Below, piece after piece: positions 1 to 8,992 of a stretch of DNA of 58,225 nt (positions are counted from its first letter, which is position 1; each line of letters opens with the position of its first letter). The DNA is taken from assembly GCF_029543105.1 (NCBI RefSeq), contig NZ_JARQXB010000016.1:1-58225 (forward strand). Reading direction: 5' to 3'. Position numbers and translations under genes: made by a program. A model generated the notes under the pieces. That model was not told where the DNA came from, searched no databases, and saw only the letters and a program-made list of their open reading frames with translations. The DNA comes from Stenotrophomonas sp. HITSZ_GD. GTDB lineage: Bacteria; Pseudomonadota; Gammaproteobacteria; Xanthomonadales; Xanthomonadaceae.

Positions 1-76
1 CCTTTCCGGGACCGTAGGCGACATGGATGTCGCCTACGAGCCTCCATGGAGGGATTCACGGCGTGTCCCGGAAAGG
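1..76. repeat. GTAG-type stem-loop repeat, copy 1
   Basis: The outer arms, positions 1-12 and 65-76, form a perfect 12-bp inverted repeat. Inside them CGTAGGCGACA (13-23) pairs with TGTCGCCTACG (28-38). A near-identical copy lies at 19969-20043, and an inverted related copy at the right window edge. The GTAG foot on the inner stem resembles the REP elements known from Stenotrophomonas and relatives. It lies upstream of the first gene and codes for nothing evident. Confidence 0.8.
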
Positions 77-228
77 GGCTGCCCCCGGGCACCCGATGAC
101 GCCACGCCGCGTGTCGAAAAGCCATGGGGTGGCGGTGTGCGCGTGCGGTCGTGCTGCGACCCGATGCCGCGCCTCCGGAACGGGGCAGGGCGTCGATACA
201 ATCGGGCTTTCCGTTCGAGTCCTTCGCC

Positions 229-1392
229 ATGCCGCTTGCGCCCGATGATCTGTTCGATGTGCAGTCCCTGCTGGGCGAGGAACATCTGGCCGTGCGCGAG
301 GCCGTGGCGCGCTTCACCGATGCGCGAGTGCTGCCGATCATCGGGGAGGCGTTCGAGCAGGGGCGCTTCCCGCGCGAGCTGGTCGGGGAGATGGCCGCAC
401 TCGGGTTGCTCGGTGCCACCCTGCCCGTGGCCTACGGCGGCGGTGGGCTCGATGCGATCAGCTACGGGCTGATCTGCCAGGAGCTGGAGCGCGGCGACAG
501 CGCGCTGCGCAGCTTCGTCAGCGTGCAGTCCTCGCTGTGCATGTACCCGATCTTCGCCTACGGCAGCGAGGAACAACGGCAGCGCTGGCTGCCGGGCATG
601 GCGGCGGGCGAATACATCGGCTGCTTCGGGTTGACCGAGGCCGAGGGGGGCTCGGACCCGGCCGCGATGCGCACCCGCGCGCGCCGCGACGGGGCGGACT
701 GGGTCATCGACGGCGCCAAGATGTGGATCACCAACGGGGGCATCGCCGACCTGGCCGTGGTGTGGGCCCAGACGGAGGAGGGCATCCGCGGCTTCGTGGT
801 CGAACGCGGCACGCCCGGCTTCAGCACGCAGGACATCGGGCAGAAGATGAGCCTGCGCGCGTCGGTCACTTCGGCGCTGTACTTCGATGCGGTCCGCGTC
901 CCCGACGCGCACTGCCTGCCGGGCGCGCTCGGGCTGAAGGGCCCGCTGGGCTGCCTGAGCCAGGCGCGCTACGGCATCGCCTGGGGCGCGATCGGGGCGG
1001 CGGTGGCGTGCCTGCGCGAGGCGCTGGATTACGCCGGCCAACGCCAGCTGTTCGGGCGCCCGCTGGCCGCCAACCAGGCCGTGCAGCTGCGCCTGGCCGA
1101 GATGGCCCGGCGCATCACCACCGCGCAACTGCTGGCGCTGCAGCTGGGCCAGCTCAAGAACGCCGGCCGCCTGCAGCCCACCCAGGTCTCGCTGGCCAAG
1201 TGGAACAACTGCCGCATGGCGCTGGATGTGGCGCGCGATGCCCGCGACCTGCTCGGGGCCGCCGGCATCAGCCTGGCGCACGCGGCCATCCGCCATGCCT
1301 TGAATCTTGAGTCGGTCATCACGTATGAAGGCACTCAGACCATCCATCAATTGGTGGTGGGTCGCGAGCTGACCGGTTTGAGTGCGTTCTAG
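229..1392 (+). CDS. gcdH: Acyl-CoA dehydrogenase, glutaryl-CoA dehydrogenase type
   Basis: A 387-aa FAD-dependent acyl-CoA dehydrogenase. It most resembles glutaryl-CoA dehydrogenase, which oxidises and decarboxylates glutaryl-CoA to crotonyl-CoA in lysine/tryptophan breakdown. Visible signatures are the FAD/substrate segment GLTEAEGGSDP, KMWITNGG, FGRPLAANQ, and near the C-terminus TYEGTQTIHQ, whose Glu (about residue 367) is the expected catalytic base. The ATG at 229 gives the usual family length; the reading frame stays open upstream to 124 but that part is not family-like. A possible -10 (TACAAT, 197-202) precedes it. Assignment to GCDH rather than another short-chain acyl-CoA dehydrogenase is by motif resemblance. 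Confidence 0.85.
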   Translation: MPLAPDDLFDVQSLLGEEHLAVREAVARFTDARVLPIIGEAFEQGRFPRELVGEMAALGLLGATLPVAYGGGGLDAISYGLICQELERGDSALRSFVSVQSSLCMYPIFAYGSEEQRQRWLPGMAAGEYIGCFGLTEAEGGSDPAAMRTRARRDGADWVIDGAKMWITNGGIADLAVVWAQTEEGIRGFVVERGTPGFSTQDIGQKMSLRASVTSALYFDAVRVPDAHCLPGALGLKGPLGCLSQARYGIAWGAIGAAVACLREALDYAGQRQLFGRPLAANQAVQLRLAEMARRITTAQLLALQLGQLKNAGRLQPTQVSLAKWNNCRMALDVARDARDLLGAAGISLAHAAIRHALNLESVITYEGTQTIHQLVVGRELTGLSAF

Positions 1393-1419
1393 GGGCAGGA
1401 AGCCCGCAAGGGGGATGGT

Positions 1420-4014
1420 GTGGGGTGGAATAAAGGGAAAGGGCTGCTGGCCGCGGCGCTGCTGTGGTGCGCGGCGGTGCCCGGGTGGGCGGCGGAACAG
1501 CCGCCGGCGATGGCCGCCACGCCGGCCTGGGTGCAGGACGAACCGCTGCCGGCCGCCGCCGGCGCCAGCGGCGGGCTGCGCTATGAACTGGTGTCCGACC
1601 AGGTCGACCTGAGCGGCGCCCAGCCGCTGTGGTACCGCCGCGTCAGCTACACGGTGCTGCGCGACAACGCGCTCGGCGATGCCGGGCAGATCAGCCTCTA
1701 TTACCAGCCCGATTACCAGCACCTGGCGCTCAACCACCTGGAGGTGTGGCGCGATGGCCAGCGCATGGACCTGCGCCGCCGCGCGCACTACGCCCAGCTG
1801 CGGCGCGAGAGCGACCTGGAACAGGGGCTGCTCGATGGCGCGCTGACCCTGAACATCAGCCTCCCCGACCTGCGCGTGGGCGACCGCATCGACTACGCCT
1901 ACACCGTGACCGGCAGCAACCCGGTGTTCGGCCGCGGCTATTACGACAGCTACACCGCGCGCTACGACGTGCCGCTGGGCGCGCGGCGCCTGCGCGTGCG
2001 CTATCCGGCCGGCATGCCGCTCAACTGGAAGGTCAGCACCGAAGGCTTCCGCGCTTCGCGCCAGCGCGTGGGCACCATGGAGGAATTGCACCTGGAGGCC
2101 GATTCGCTCGCCGCGGTGCGCGCCGAGAAGGACACCCCGCCCGGCCACGACACCTACGGCCGCATCGAGCTATCCACCGCGCCCCACTGGCGCGCGGTCG
2201 CCGACTGGGCCGCGGCGCTGTACCCGCACGGCTTCCAGGACCCGGCCGTGGCGCGCGCCATGGCGGTCCAGCTCAAGCTGGACCGCGCCGACCCGCAGGG
2301 TTCGATGCAGCGGGCCATCGCCTTCGTGCAGGGCGATATCCGCTACCTCGGCCTGGAAATGGGCGTGAACTCGCACGCGCCGCACACGCCGGAGGAAACC
2401 CTGCGCAATCGCTACGGCGACTGCAAGGACAAGGCGACGCTGCTGGTCGCGCTGCTGGGCCTGGCCGGCGTGGCGGCCGAGCCGGTGCTGGTGGATTCCT
2501 CGCCCGGCAACCAACTCTCCGCCCGCCTGCCCAGCCCGCTGGCCTTCGACCACGTGGTGGTGCGGGCGCGCACGCAAGGGCGCGAATTCTGGATCGACGC
2601 CACCCGCGACCGCGAATACGGCACCTTCGACGCACGCTCGCCGCTGCCGTTCGGGCAGGGCCTGCCGGTGCGCGTCGGCCAGGCCGCGCTGGTGGACATT
2701 CCCTACCCGCAGGCTACGGTGGCCGAGGTGGCGGTGGAGGAAGACGTGGATATCGCCATGGCCAAGCCGCGGCGGCTGGCACGCTTCTCGGTCGTCACCG
2801 ACTACCTGCACGGCCGCGGCGACGGCGCGCGCGAGATGTTCGAAAGCCAGGGCGCCGAGGCCCTGGGCGACCAATACCTGGAATACATGCAGCGCTTCTA
2901 CAGCCAGCTGCAACTGGACGGCCTGCCCACCGTGGACGAGGCCGACCCGGCGCGCCTGCGCATCGCCGAGACCTACCGCCTGGACTGGCACCCGCGCGAG
3001 AACGACGTGGTCGGCTTTCCGCTGTTCCAGCTGCAGGACTGGATGAAGGAACTGCCGCGTACCGCGCGGCGCACGCCGCTGGCGCTGGGCGGCCCGCGCC
3101 TGGCCACGCAGACCGTGCGCGTGCGCAGCGATGCCGGCATCTGGGTCAAGCCGCAGCGCGACGTGGTGGAGAACCCGTGGTTTCGTTTCAGCCGCCGCAT
3201 CGACGTGCAGGACGGCGAGCTGGTGATCGAAGGCGAATGGGAACGCCGCGCGCTGTCCATCCCGCCGGACGGCGTGCGCCGTGCCGCCAACGACATGGCG
3301 CGCGCACGCGAGCTGCTGTTCTTCGAGCACAATTTCCGCCCGGATCCGCTGCGCAGCATCGGCGTGGCCGCGTGGTTGTACGCGCTGGCCGGCCTGGGCG
3401 TGACGCTGCTGCTGCTCGGCGCCGCCGGCTGGAGCGCGTGGCGCGGCGGGCTCGGCGGCATGCTCTACACGCCCTACCGCACCGCGCGCCGCGTGTTCGA
3501 GGCGCCGCGCCTGCGCACGCTGGCGTGGGTCGCGTTCGGCGTGTCCTACCTGCTCGTGCTGAGCCTGTACCGCGAAGGCGGCACCGGGGCGATGCTCAAG
3601 CAGGTCGCCTGGGCGCTGCTGCAGTGGACGGTCGGCTGGAGCGTGTTCTGGGGCGTGTTGCGCCTGGTCGGCGTGCGGCTGTCGTTCGGCCGCCTGGCGA
3701 CGGCGCTGGCCGCGGGCATGGTGCCGCAGCTGCCGTTGCTGGCCGGCGCGGTCGTCGCCACGCTCGGCTCGGTGGCCTGGATGACATCGGCCGGCAGCGC
3801 GCCCCCGGCGGCGTGGCCGGGAATCTTCGTCACCGGGTTGCTGGGCACGGTGGCGATGGTGTGGACGGTGGCCTCGAGCACCGCCAGCGTGGCGGTCGCC
3901 AGCCACAGTTCGCGGCTGCGCGTGCTGGCGGCGTGGGGGCTGGTATTCGTGCTGGCGCTGTTCGCCGGCGGGCTGGCGTTGTTCGTGCGGCTGGCCGCGC
4001 AGCACGCCGGCTGA
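1420..4014 (+). CDS. DUF3857/transglutaminase-domain membrane protein
   Basis: An 864-aa exported protein. A signal peptide (about residues 1-25) is followed by a DUF3857 domain (about 55-200) and a transglutaminase-like domain (about 270-400). Its presumed catalytic triad is visible: Cys in YGDCKDKA (about 335), His in FDHVVV (about 376) and Asp in WIDATRD (about 393). The C-terminal ~210 residues hold several hydrophobic segments, so the protein is probably anchored in the inner membrane with the enzyme domain in the periplasm. GTG at 1420 has a purine-rich AAGGGGGA ribosome site; the ATG at 1415 is out of frame. The substrate is unknown. It begins 28 nt after gcdH. Confidence 0.8.
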   Translation: MGWNKGKGLLAAALLWCAAVPGWAAEQPPAMAATPAWVQDEPLPAAAGASGGLRYELVSDQVDLSGAQPLWYRRVSYTVLRDNALGDAGQISLYYQPDYQHLALNHLEVWRDGQRMDLRRRAHYAQLRRESDLEQGLLDGALTLNISLPDLRVGDRIDYAYTVTGSNPVFGRGYYDSYTARYDVPLGARRLRVRYPAGMPLNWKVSTEGFRASRQRVGTMEELHLEADSLAAVRAEKDTPPGHDTYGRIELSTAPHWRAVADWAAALYPHGFQDPAVARAMAVQLKLDRADPQGSMQRAIAFVQGDIRYLGLEMGVNSHAPHTPEETLRNRYGDCKDKATLLVALLGLAGVAAEPVLVDSSPGNQLSARLPSPLAFDHVVVRARTQGREFWIDATRDREYGTFDARSPLPFGQGLPVRVGQAALVDIPYPQATVAEVAVEEDVDIAMAKPRRLARFSVVTDYLHGRGDGAREMFESQGAEALGDQYLEYMQRFYSQLQLDGLPTVDEADPARLRIAETYRLDWHPRENDVVGFPLFQLQDWMKELPRTARRTPLALGGPRLATQTVRVRSDAGIWVKPQRDVVENPWFRFSRRIDVQDGELVIEGEWERRALSIPPDGVRRAANDMARARELLFFEHNFRPDPLRSIGVAAWLYALAGLGVTLLLLGAAGWSAWRGGLGGMLYTPYRTARRVFEAPRLRTLAWVAFGVSYLLVLSLYREGGTGAMLKQVAWALLQWTVGWSVFWGVLRLVGVRLSFGRLATALAAGMVPQLPLLAGAVVATLGSVAWMTSAGSAPPAAWPGIFVTGLLGTVAMVWTVASSTASVAVASHSSRLRVLAAWGLVFVLALFAGGLALFVRLAAQHAG

Positions 4015-4078
4015 GCGCGCGCGGGGGCTTTGCAAAGCGGGCGAGGGCGGTGACACTTCCAGGTTCCCACAGCCCGGA

Positions 4079-4750
4079 ATGTCGATGTCCAGCCCGCGAG
4101 CGCCCCTGACCGTCTACGGCATGTCCACCTCCGGCAACTGCTACAAGGTGCGGCTGCTGCTCGAACAACTCGGCACCCGCTACGCATGGCAGGAGGTCGA
4201 CAGCGCCAACGGGCAGACCCGCACCGCGGACTACCTGGCCAAGAACCCCAACGGCAAGGTGCCGATGGTCGAACGCGACGACGGCCGCGTGCTGGTCGAA
4301 TCCAACGCCATCCTGTGCTGGCTGGCCGAGGGCACGCCATTCCTTCCCGCCGATGCCTGGCAACGCGCGCAGGCGCTGAGCTGGATGTTCTTCGAGCAGT
4401 ACAGCCACGAACCCTACGTGGCCGTGGCGCGCTTCATCCGTGGCTGGACGCCGCTGGATTCGCCGCGCCGCGCCGAGCTGCCGCGCCTGCGCGAGCGCGG
4501 CGACGCGGCACTGGCGGTGATGGCGCAGCACCTGGACCAGCACCGCTGGTTCACCGGGCCGGACTACGGCGTGGCCGACATCGCGCTCTACGCCTACACC
4601 CATTGCGCCGCCGACGGTGGCTTCGACCTCGCACGCTGGCCATCGCTGCAGGATTGGCTGCACCGCGTGCAGGGCACGCCCGGCTTCGTGCCGATGGCGG
4701 CGGTCGAGGCAGCGGTGCGCACGCGCCTGGCCGCGGCCGAGCCCGGCTGA
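4079..4750 (+). CDS. Glutathione S-transferase family protein
   Basis: A 223-aa cytosolic GST. The thioredoxin-fold N-terminal domain (about residues 9-80) carries the start YGMSTSGNCYKVR, the cis-Pro loop GKVPMV and the glutathione-binding ESNAIL. An all-helical C-terminal domain follows, with the N-capping motif GVADIALYAY. The active residue is probably the Ser/Thr/Cys cluster near residues 16-20, as in beta/theta-like bacterial GSTs. The substrate cannot be read from the sequence. The next gene (asnB-like) starts 9 nt after it, so the two may be cotranscribed. ATG 4079 is followed by a second in-frame ATG at 4085. Confidence 0.88.
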   Translation: MSMSSPRAPLTVYGMSTSGNCYKVRLLLEQLGTRYAWQEVDSANGQTRTADYLAKNPNGKVPMVERDDGRVLVESNAILCWLAEGTPFLPADAWQRAQALSWMFFEQYSHEPYVAVARFIRGWTPLDSPRRAELPRLRERGDAALAVMAQHLDQHRWFTGPDYGVADIALYAYTHCAADGGFDLARWPSLQDWLHRVQGTPGFVPMAAVEAAVRTRLAAAEPG

Positions 4751-4759
4751 GGCGCGGCG

Positions 4760-6718
4760 ATGTGCGGACTGGCCGGACTGTGGCTGCCGAACCCGCGCCT
4801 GCACGGCGAGGCGTTGAACGCGCTGGCCGGCGCGATGGGCGCCACCCTGCGCCACCGCGGCCCCGACGACGCCGGTACCTGGTGCGATGCGCAGGCCGGC
4901 ATCGGCCTGGCCCACCAGCGGCTGAGCATCCTGGATCTTTCCCCGCTGGGCCACCAGCCGATGGCCTCGCGCGATGGCCGCTACCAGCTGGTCTACAACG
5001 GGGAGATCTACAACTTCGCCCAGCTGCGCGCCGCGCTCTCGGCGCTGGGCCATGTCTTCCGCGGCCACTCCGACACCGAGGTGCTGCTGGCGGCGATCAG
5101 CGAATGGGGCCTGGACGCCACGCTGGCGCAGTGCAACGGCATGTTCGCGCTAGCGCTGTGGGACAGCCGCGAGCAGTGCCTGCAGCTGGCGCGCGACCGC
5201 GTCGGCAAGAAGCCGCTGTATTACGGTTGGGCGGGCGACACGCTGGTATTCGGCTCGGAGCTCAAGGCGCTGTGGCGCCATCCCGACTACGACAACGAGG
5301 TCGATCCCGACGCGGTGACCCTGCTGCTGCGCCTGGGCTACATCCCCGCGCCGTATTGCATCCACCGCGACACCTTCAAGCTGATGCCGGGCCGCGTGCT
5401 GCGCCTGCAGGCCGCCGATATCGCCGCCGGGGCCGCCGCGCACCGGCCCGAACAGGCGCAGCGCCCGTTCTGGGACGCGCGCCAGGCCATGCAGCAGGCC
5501 CTGGCGGCGCCGTTCGCCGGCGATGCCGCCGCCGCCGAAAGCCGGCTCGACGCGCTGCTGCGCGAGGCGGTAGGCCTGCGCATGGTGGCCGACGTGCCGG
5601 TGGGCGTGTTCCTTTCCGGCGGCACCGATTCTTCGGTGGTCACCGCGCTGATGCAGGCGCAGAGCGCGCGGCCGGTGCGCAGTTTCAGCATCGGCTTCAG
5701 CGGCTCGCACCACGACGAGGCGCCGCTGGCCCGCGAAGTCGCCAGCCACCTGGGCTGCGAGCACACCGAACTTTATGTCGATGGCCGCGATGCGCTGGCG
5801 GTGGTGCCCGAGCTGCCGCGCATGTTCGACGAGCCGTTCGCCGATGCCTCGCAGGTGCCCACCGCGCTGGTGGCGCGGCTGGCGCGCGGCGGCGTCACCG
5901 TGGCGCTCTCCGGCGATGGCGGCGACGAATTGTTCTTCGGCTACTCGCGCTACGTGCGCGCGCTGCGCAACTGGCAGATGCTGCGCACGGTGCCGGCGCC
6001 GCTGCGCGCGCTGCTGGCCCGCCGGGCCGGCGGCGAGGGCTCGCGCACCGGCGGGCTGGCGGTGTTGTTCAACGAAGCGGGCGCGCGCGGCATCGGCGAT
6101 GTCTACCGCAACCGCATCTCGCGCTGGCGCCGGCCGGCCGCGGCGGTGCGCGGCGCGCGCGAACCGGACACCTTCTACAGCCTGGCCCAGCCGCTGCATG
6201 GCGCCGGCACGCCGGCCGACGCGATGATGCTGGCCGACTTCGTCACCTACCTGCCGGACGACCTGCTGTGCAAGGTGGACCGCACCAGCATGGCGGTCGG
6301 GCTGGAGGCGCGCGCGCCGTTGCTGGACTGGCGCGTGGCCGAGTTCGCCTGGTCGTTGCCCCTGGACTTCAAGCGGCGCGAGGGCCACAGCAAGTACCTG
6401 CTCAAGCAGGTGCTGCGCCGCTACCTGCCCGACGGCATGGTCGACCGCCCCAAGCGGGGCTTCGGCGCGCCGGTGGGCGACTGGCTGCGCGGGGACCTGC
6501 GCGATTGGGCGCAGGCGCTGCTGGACCCGGCGCGCCTGGCGGCCGAGGGCGTGTTCGCGCCGGCGGCGATCCATGCGCCCTGGCAGGCCTTCCTCGGCGG
6601 CCAGCGCAAGTGGCATACCCATCTGTGGACGGTGCTGATGTTCCAGGCCTGGCAGGAAAGCTGGCGCCAGGCACGGGCCGAGGTGGCCGCGCAGGGCGGG
6701 GCGCTTCACCCGGCCTGA
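4760..6718 (+). CDS. asnB: Asparagine synthase (glutamine-hydrolysing), AsnB family
   Basis: A 652-aa class II amidotransferase. It starts MCGLAG, so Cys2 is the N-terminal nucleophile once Met is removed. The glutaminase domain (about 1-210) shows HRGPDD, HQRLSI and YNGEIYN. The synthetase domain carries the PP-loop SGGTDSS (about residues 286-292), the SGDGGDE motif and the KVDRTSMAVGLEARAP signature. All key residues are kept, so it should make asparagine or amidate a related carboxylate using ATP and glutamine. AsnB-family members in Xanthomonads can also serve polysaccharide or peptide modification; nothing in the neighbourhood supports that here. Confidence 0.9.
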   Translation: MCGLAGLWLPNPRLHGEALNALAGAMGATLRHRGPDDAGTWCDAQAGIGLAHQRLSILDLSPLGHQPMASRDGRYQLVYNGEIYNFAQLRAALSALGHVFRGHSDTEVLLAAISEWGLDATLAQCNGMFALALWDSREQCLQLARDRVGKKPLYYGWAGDTLVFGSELKALWRHPDYDNEVDPDAVTLLLRLGYIPAPYCIHRDTFKLMPGRVLRLQAADIAAGAAAHRPEQAQRPFWDARQAMQQALAAPFAGDAAAAESRLDALLREAVGLRMVADVPVGVFLSGGTDSSVVTALMQAQSARPVRSFSIGFSGSHHDEAPLAREVASHLGCEHTELYVDGRDALAVVPELPRMFDEPFADASQVPTALVARLARGGVTVALSGDGGDELFFGYSRYVRALRNWQMLRTVPAPLRALLARRAGGEGSRTGGLAVLFNEAGARGIGDVYRNRISRWRRPAAAVRGAREPDTFYSLAQPLHGAGTPADAMMLADFVTYLPDDLLCKVDRTSMAVGLEARAPLLDWRVAEFAWSLPLDFKRREGHSKYLLKQVLRRYLPDGMVDRPKRGFGAPVGDWLRGDLRDWAQALLDPARLAAEGVFAPAAIHAPWQAFLGGQRKWHTHLWTVLMFQAWQESWRQARAEVAAQGGALHPA

Positions 6719-6765
6719 GCGCGCCGCTGGCTAGAGTCGGCGGGTCTTCCCGAAGGAGTTCCCGC

Positions 6766-7320
6766 ATGAGCCAGTACAAGATCGCCGTGTTCGTCGGCAG
6801 CCTGCGCAAGCATTCGTTCAACCGCCAGCTCGCCCATGCGCTGCAGCCGCTGTTCGGCAACAAGGCCACGCTGGAGCACGTGGAGATCGGCGACCTGCCG
6901 CTCTACGACCAGGACTTCGACCACGATTACCCCGCGCAGGGCAAGCGCCTGAAGGAACAGGTGCGCGCGGCCGACGCGGTGCTGTTCGTCACCCCCGAAT
7001 ACAACCGCTCGATCCCCGGCGTGCTGAAGAACGCCATCGACCTGGGCTCGCGCCCGTATGGCGACAGCTGCTTCGCCGGCAAGCCGGCCGCCGTGCTGGG
7101 CATTTCGGTGGGCACCATCGGCACCGCACTGGCCCAGCAGCACCTGCGCAACGTGCTGGCCTACCTGGACATGACCGTACTCGGCCAGCCGGAGGTGTTC
7201 CTGCAGCACAAGGACGGCTTCTTCGACGAGCAGGGCAATTTCGGCGATGCGGGCACGCACAAGTTCCTGCAGGGCTATGTCGATCGCTTCCTGGCGCTGA
7301 TCGCCCGCCACAAGGGCTGA
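6766..7320 (+). CDS. NAD(P)H-dependent FMN reductase / quinone reductase
   Basis: A 184-aa flavodoxin-like flavoprotein of the ChrR/YieF/AzoR-related NADPH-dependent FMN reductase family. FMN phosphate-binding GSLRKHSFNR (about residues 10-19) and the family signature TPEYNRSIPGVLKNAIDL (about 75-92) are present. It probably reduces quinones or other small electrophiles with two electrons. ATG 6766 is set by a good Shine-Dalgarno site (GAAGGAG, 6751-6757). It is separated from asnB by 47 nt and is followed by the dnaB regulatory region. Confidence 0.88.
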   Translation: MSQYKIAVFVGSLRKHSFNRQLAHALQPLFGNKATLEHVEIGDLPLYDQDFDHDYPAQGKRLKEQVRAADAVLFVTPEYNRSIPGVLKNAIDLGSRPYGDSCFAGKPAAVLGISVGTIGTALAQQHLRNVLAYLDMTVLGQPEVFLQHKDGFFDEQGNFGDAGTHKFLQGYVDRFLALIARHKG

Positions 7321-7383
7321 GCAATCGCGCGATGTGAGACGGGGCGGGGCCAGGATCGGCTCCACGCACCGGTTGCGCACGGC

Positions 7384-7392
7384 TTATCCACA
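7384..7392 (+). promoter_or_regulatory. Perfect DnaA box upstream of dnaB
   Basis: TTATCCACA matches the bacterial DnaA box consensus exactly. It sits 75 nt before the dnaB start, in the 146-nt gap between the FMN reductase gene and dnaB. No second perfect copy was noticed in the gap, so it is more likely a regulatory or titration site than an origin. Confidence 0.6.
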
Positions 7393-7466
7393 GACTTGTT
7401 CCTAGCGCGTGGGGCCGTGGCTGCCTATCCTTCCTGCCCCCGTCCCCGCGTCAGGTTTCAGCCCGC

Positions 7467-8885
7467 ATGTCCGCCCGCCCCGGCTTCCGCAACAACCGCG
7501 ACCGTGACCGCGACGACCGGCCCGAGCCGCGCATCGACCAGCTGCGCGTGCCGCCGCACTCGGTCGAGGCCGAGCAGGCGGTGCTCGGCGGCCTGATGCT
7601 GGCGCCGGAGGCCTACGACCGGGTCAACGACCAGCTCACCGAGAACGACTTCTACCGCCGCGACCACCGGCTGATCTACCGCGCCATCCGCGAGCTGTCC
7701 GACAAGGGCCGCCCGTTCGACGCGGTGACCCTGGGCGAATGGTTCGAATCGCAGGGCAAGCTGGAGCAGGTCGGCGATGGCGCCTACCTGATCGAGCTGG
7801 CCAGCACCACGCCGTCGGCGGCCAACATCACCGCCTATGCGGAGATCGTGCGCGACAAGGCGGTGCTGCGGCAGCTGATCGAGGTCGGCACGGAGATCGT
7901 CAACGACGGCTTCCAGCCGGAAGGGCGCGAGAGCGCCGAGCTGCTGGCCAGCGCCGAGAAGGCGGTGTTCCAGATCGCCGAGGCCGGCGCGCGCGGGCGC
8001 AGCGACTTCGTCGCCATGCCCAACGCGCTCAAGGACGCCTTCGAGGAGCTGCGCAACCGCTTCGAGAATGGCGGCAACATCACCGGCCTGCCGACCGGCT
8101 ACACCGACTTCGACGGCATGACCGCCGGCCTGCAGCCGACCGACCTGATCATCCTGGCCGCGCGCCCGGCGATGGGCAAGACCACCTTCGCGCTGAACAT
8201 CGCCGAGTACGCGGCGATCAAGTCCAAGAAGGGCGTGGCGGTGTTCTCGATGGAAATGTCCGCCTCGCAGCTGGCCATGCGCCTGATCTCCTCCAACGGG
8301 CGCATCAACGCCCAGCGCCTGCGCACCGGCCAGCTGGAGGACGAGGATTGGGCGCGCGTCACCGGCGCGATCAAGATGCTCAAGGAAACCAAGATCTTCA
8401 TCGACGACACCCCCGGCCTGTCGCCGGAGGTGCTGCGCTCCAAGTGCCGCCGCCTCAAGCGCGAGCACGACCTGGGGCTGGTGGTGATCGACTACCTGCA
8501 GCTGATGTCCGTGCCGGGCAACAGCGAGAACCGCGCCACCGAGATCTCGGAGATCTCGCGTTCGCTCAAGGGCCTGGCCAAGGAGCTCAACGTGCCGGTG
8601 ATCGCGCTGTCCCAGCTCAACCGCTCGCTGGAAACGCGTACCGACAAGCGCCCGGTGATGGCCGACCTGCGCGAATCGGGCGCCATCGAGCAGGACGCGG
8701 ACATGATCGTCTTCATCTACCGCGACGATTACTACAACAAGGAAAATTCGCCGGACAAGGGCCTGGCCGAGATCATCATCGGCAAGCACCGTGGCGGCCC
8801 GACCGGCTCGTGCAAGCTCAAGTTCTTCGGCGAGTACACCCGGTTCGACAACCTGGCGCACGACTCGGTGGGCAGCTTCGAGTAG
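7467..8885 (+). CDS. dnaB: Replicative DNA helicase DnaB
   Basis: A 472-aa hexameric 5'-3' helicase of the replication fork. The N-terminal DnaG-interacting domain (about 25-130) begins after a short basic tail with VPPHSVEAEQAVLGGLM. The RecA-like domain has Walker A ARPAMGKTT (about 231-239), the EMSA segment, Walker B LVVIDYLQL and the DLRESGAIEQDADMI signature. Length and motifs are standard, and no intein is present. A DnaA box lies upstream. Confidence 0.97.
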   Translation: MSARPGFRNNRDRDRDDRPEPRIDQLRVPPHSVEAEQAVLGGLMLAPEAYDRVNDQLTENDFYRRDHRLIYRAIRELSDKGRPFDAVTLGEWFESQGKLEQVGDGAYLIELASTTPSAANITAYAEIVRDKAVLRQLIEVGTEIVNDGFQPEGRESAELLASAEKAVFQIAEAGARGRSDFVAMPNALKDAFEELRNRFENGGNITGLPTGYTDFDGMTAGLQPTDLIILAARPAMGKTTFALNIAEYAAIKSKKGVAVFSMEMSASQLAMRLISSNGRINAQRLRTGQLEDEDWARVTGAIKMLKETKIFIDDTPGLSPEVLRSKCRRLKREHDLGLVVIDYLQLMSVPGNSENRATEISEISRSLKGLAKELNVPVIALSQLNRSLETRTDKRPVMADLRESGAIEQDADMIVFIYRDDYYNKENSPDKGLAEIIIGKHRGGPTGSCKLKFFGEYTRFDNLAHDSVGSFE

Positions 8886-8992
8886 CCCTGCCGGCGCGAT
8901 GATGCCGGCGGGGTGGAGACAACGCGCCCGGCTTGGGCGTATGCTCGCGCCGTCCGCGGCAGCCGCCGCCACCGCGGGCCGCACGGCGCGGG

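Noticed and set aside
4186-7320. A long open frame spanning the GST, asnB and FMN reductase genes
   Set aside because: Only its last ~184 codons are real (the FMN reductase). The rest is Arg/Ala/Gly-rich out-of-frame translation of the GST and asnB genes.
7321-7466. A replication origin at the dnaB leader
   Set aside because: Only one perfect DnaA box was seen, without an AT-rich unwinding region or the dnaA/dnaN genes that mark the origin in this family.
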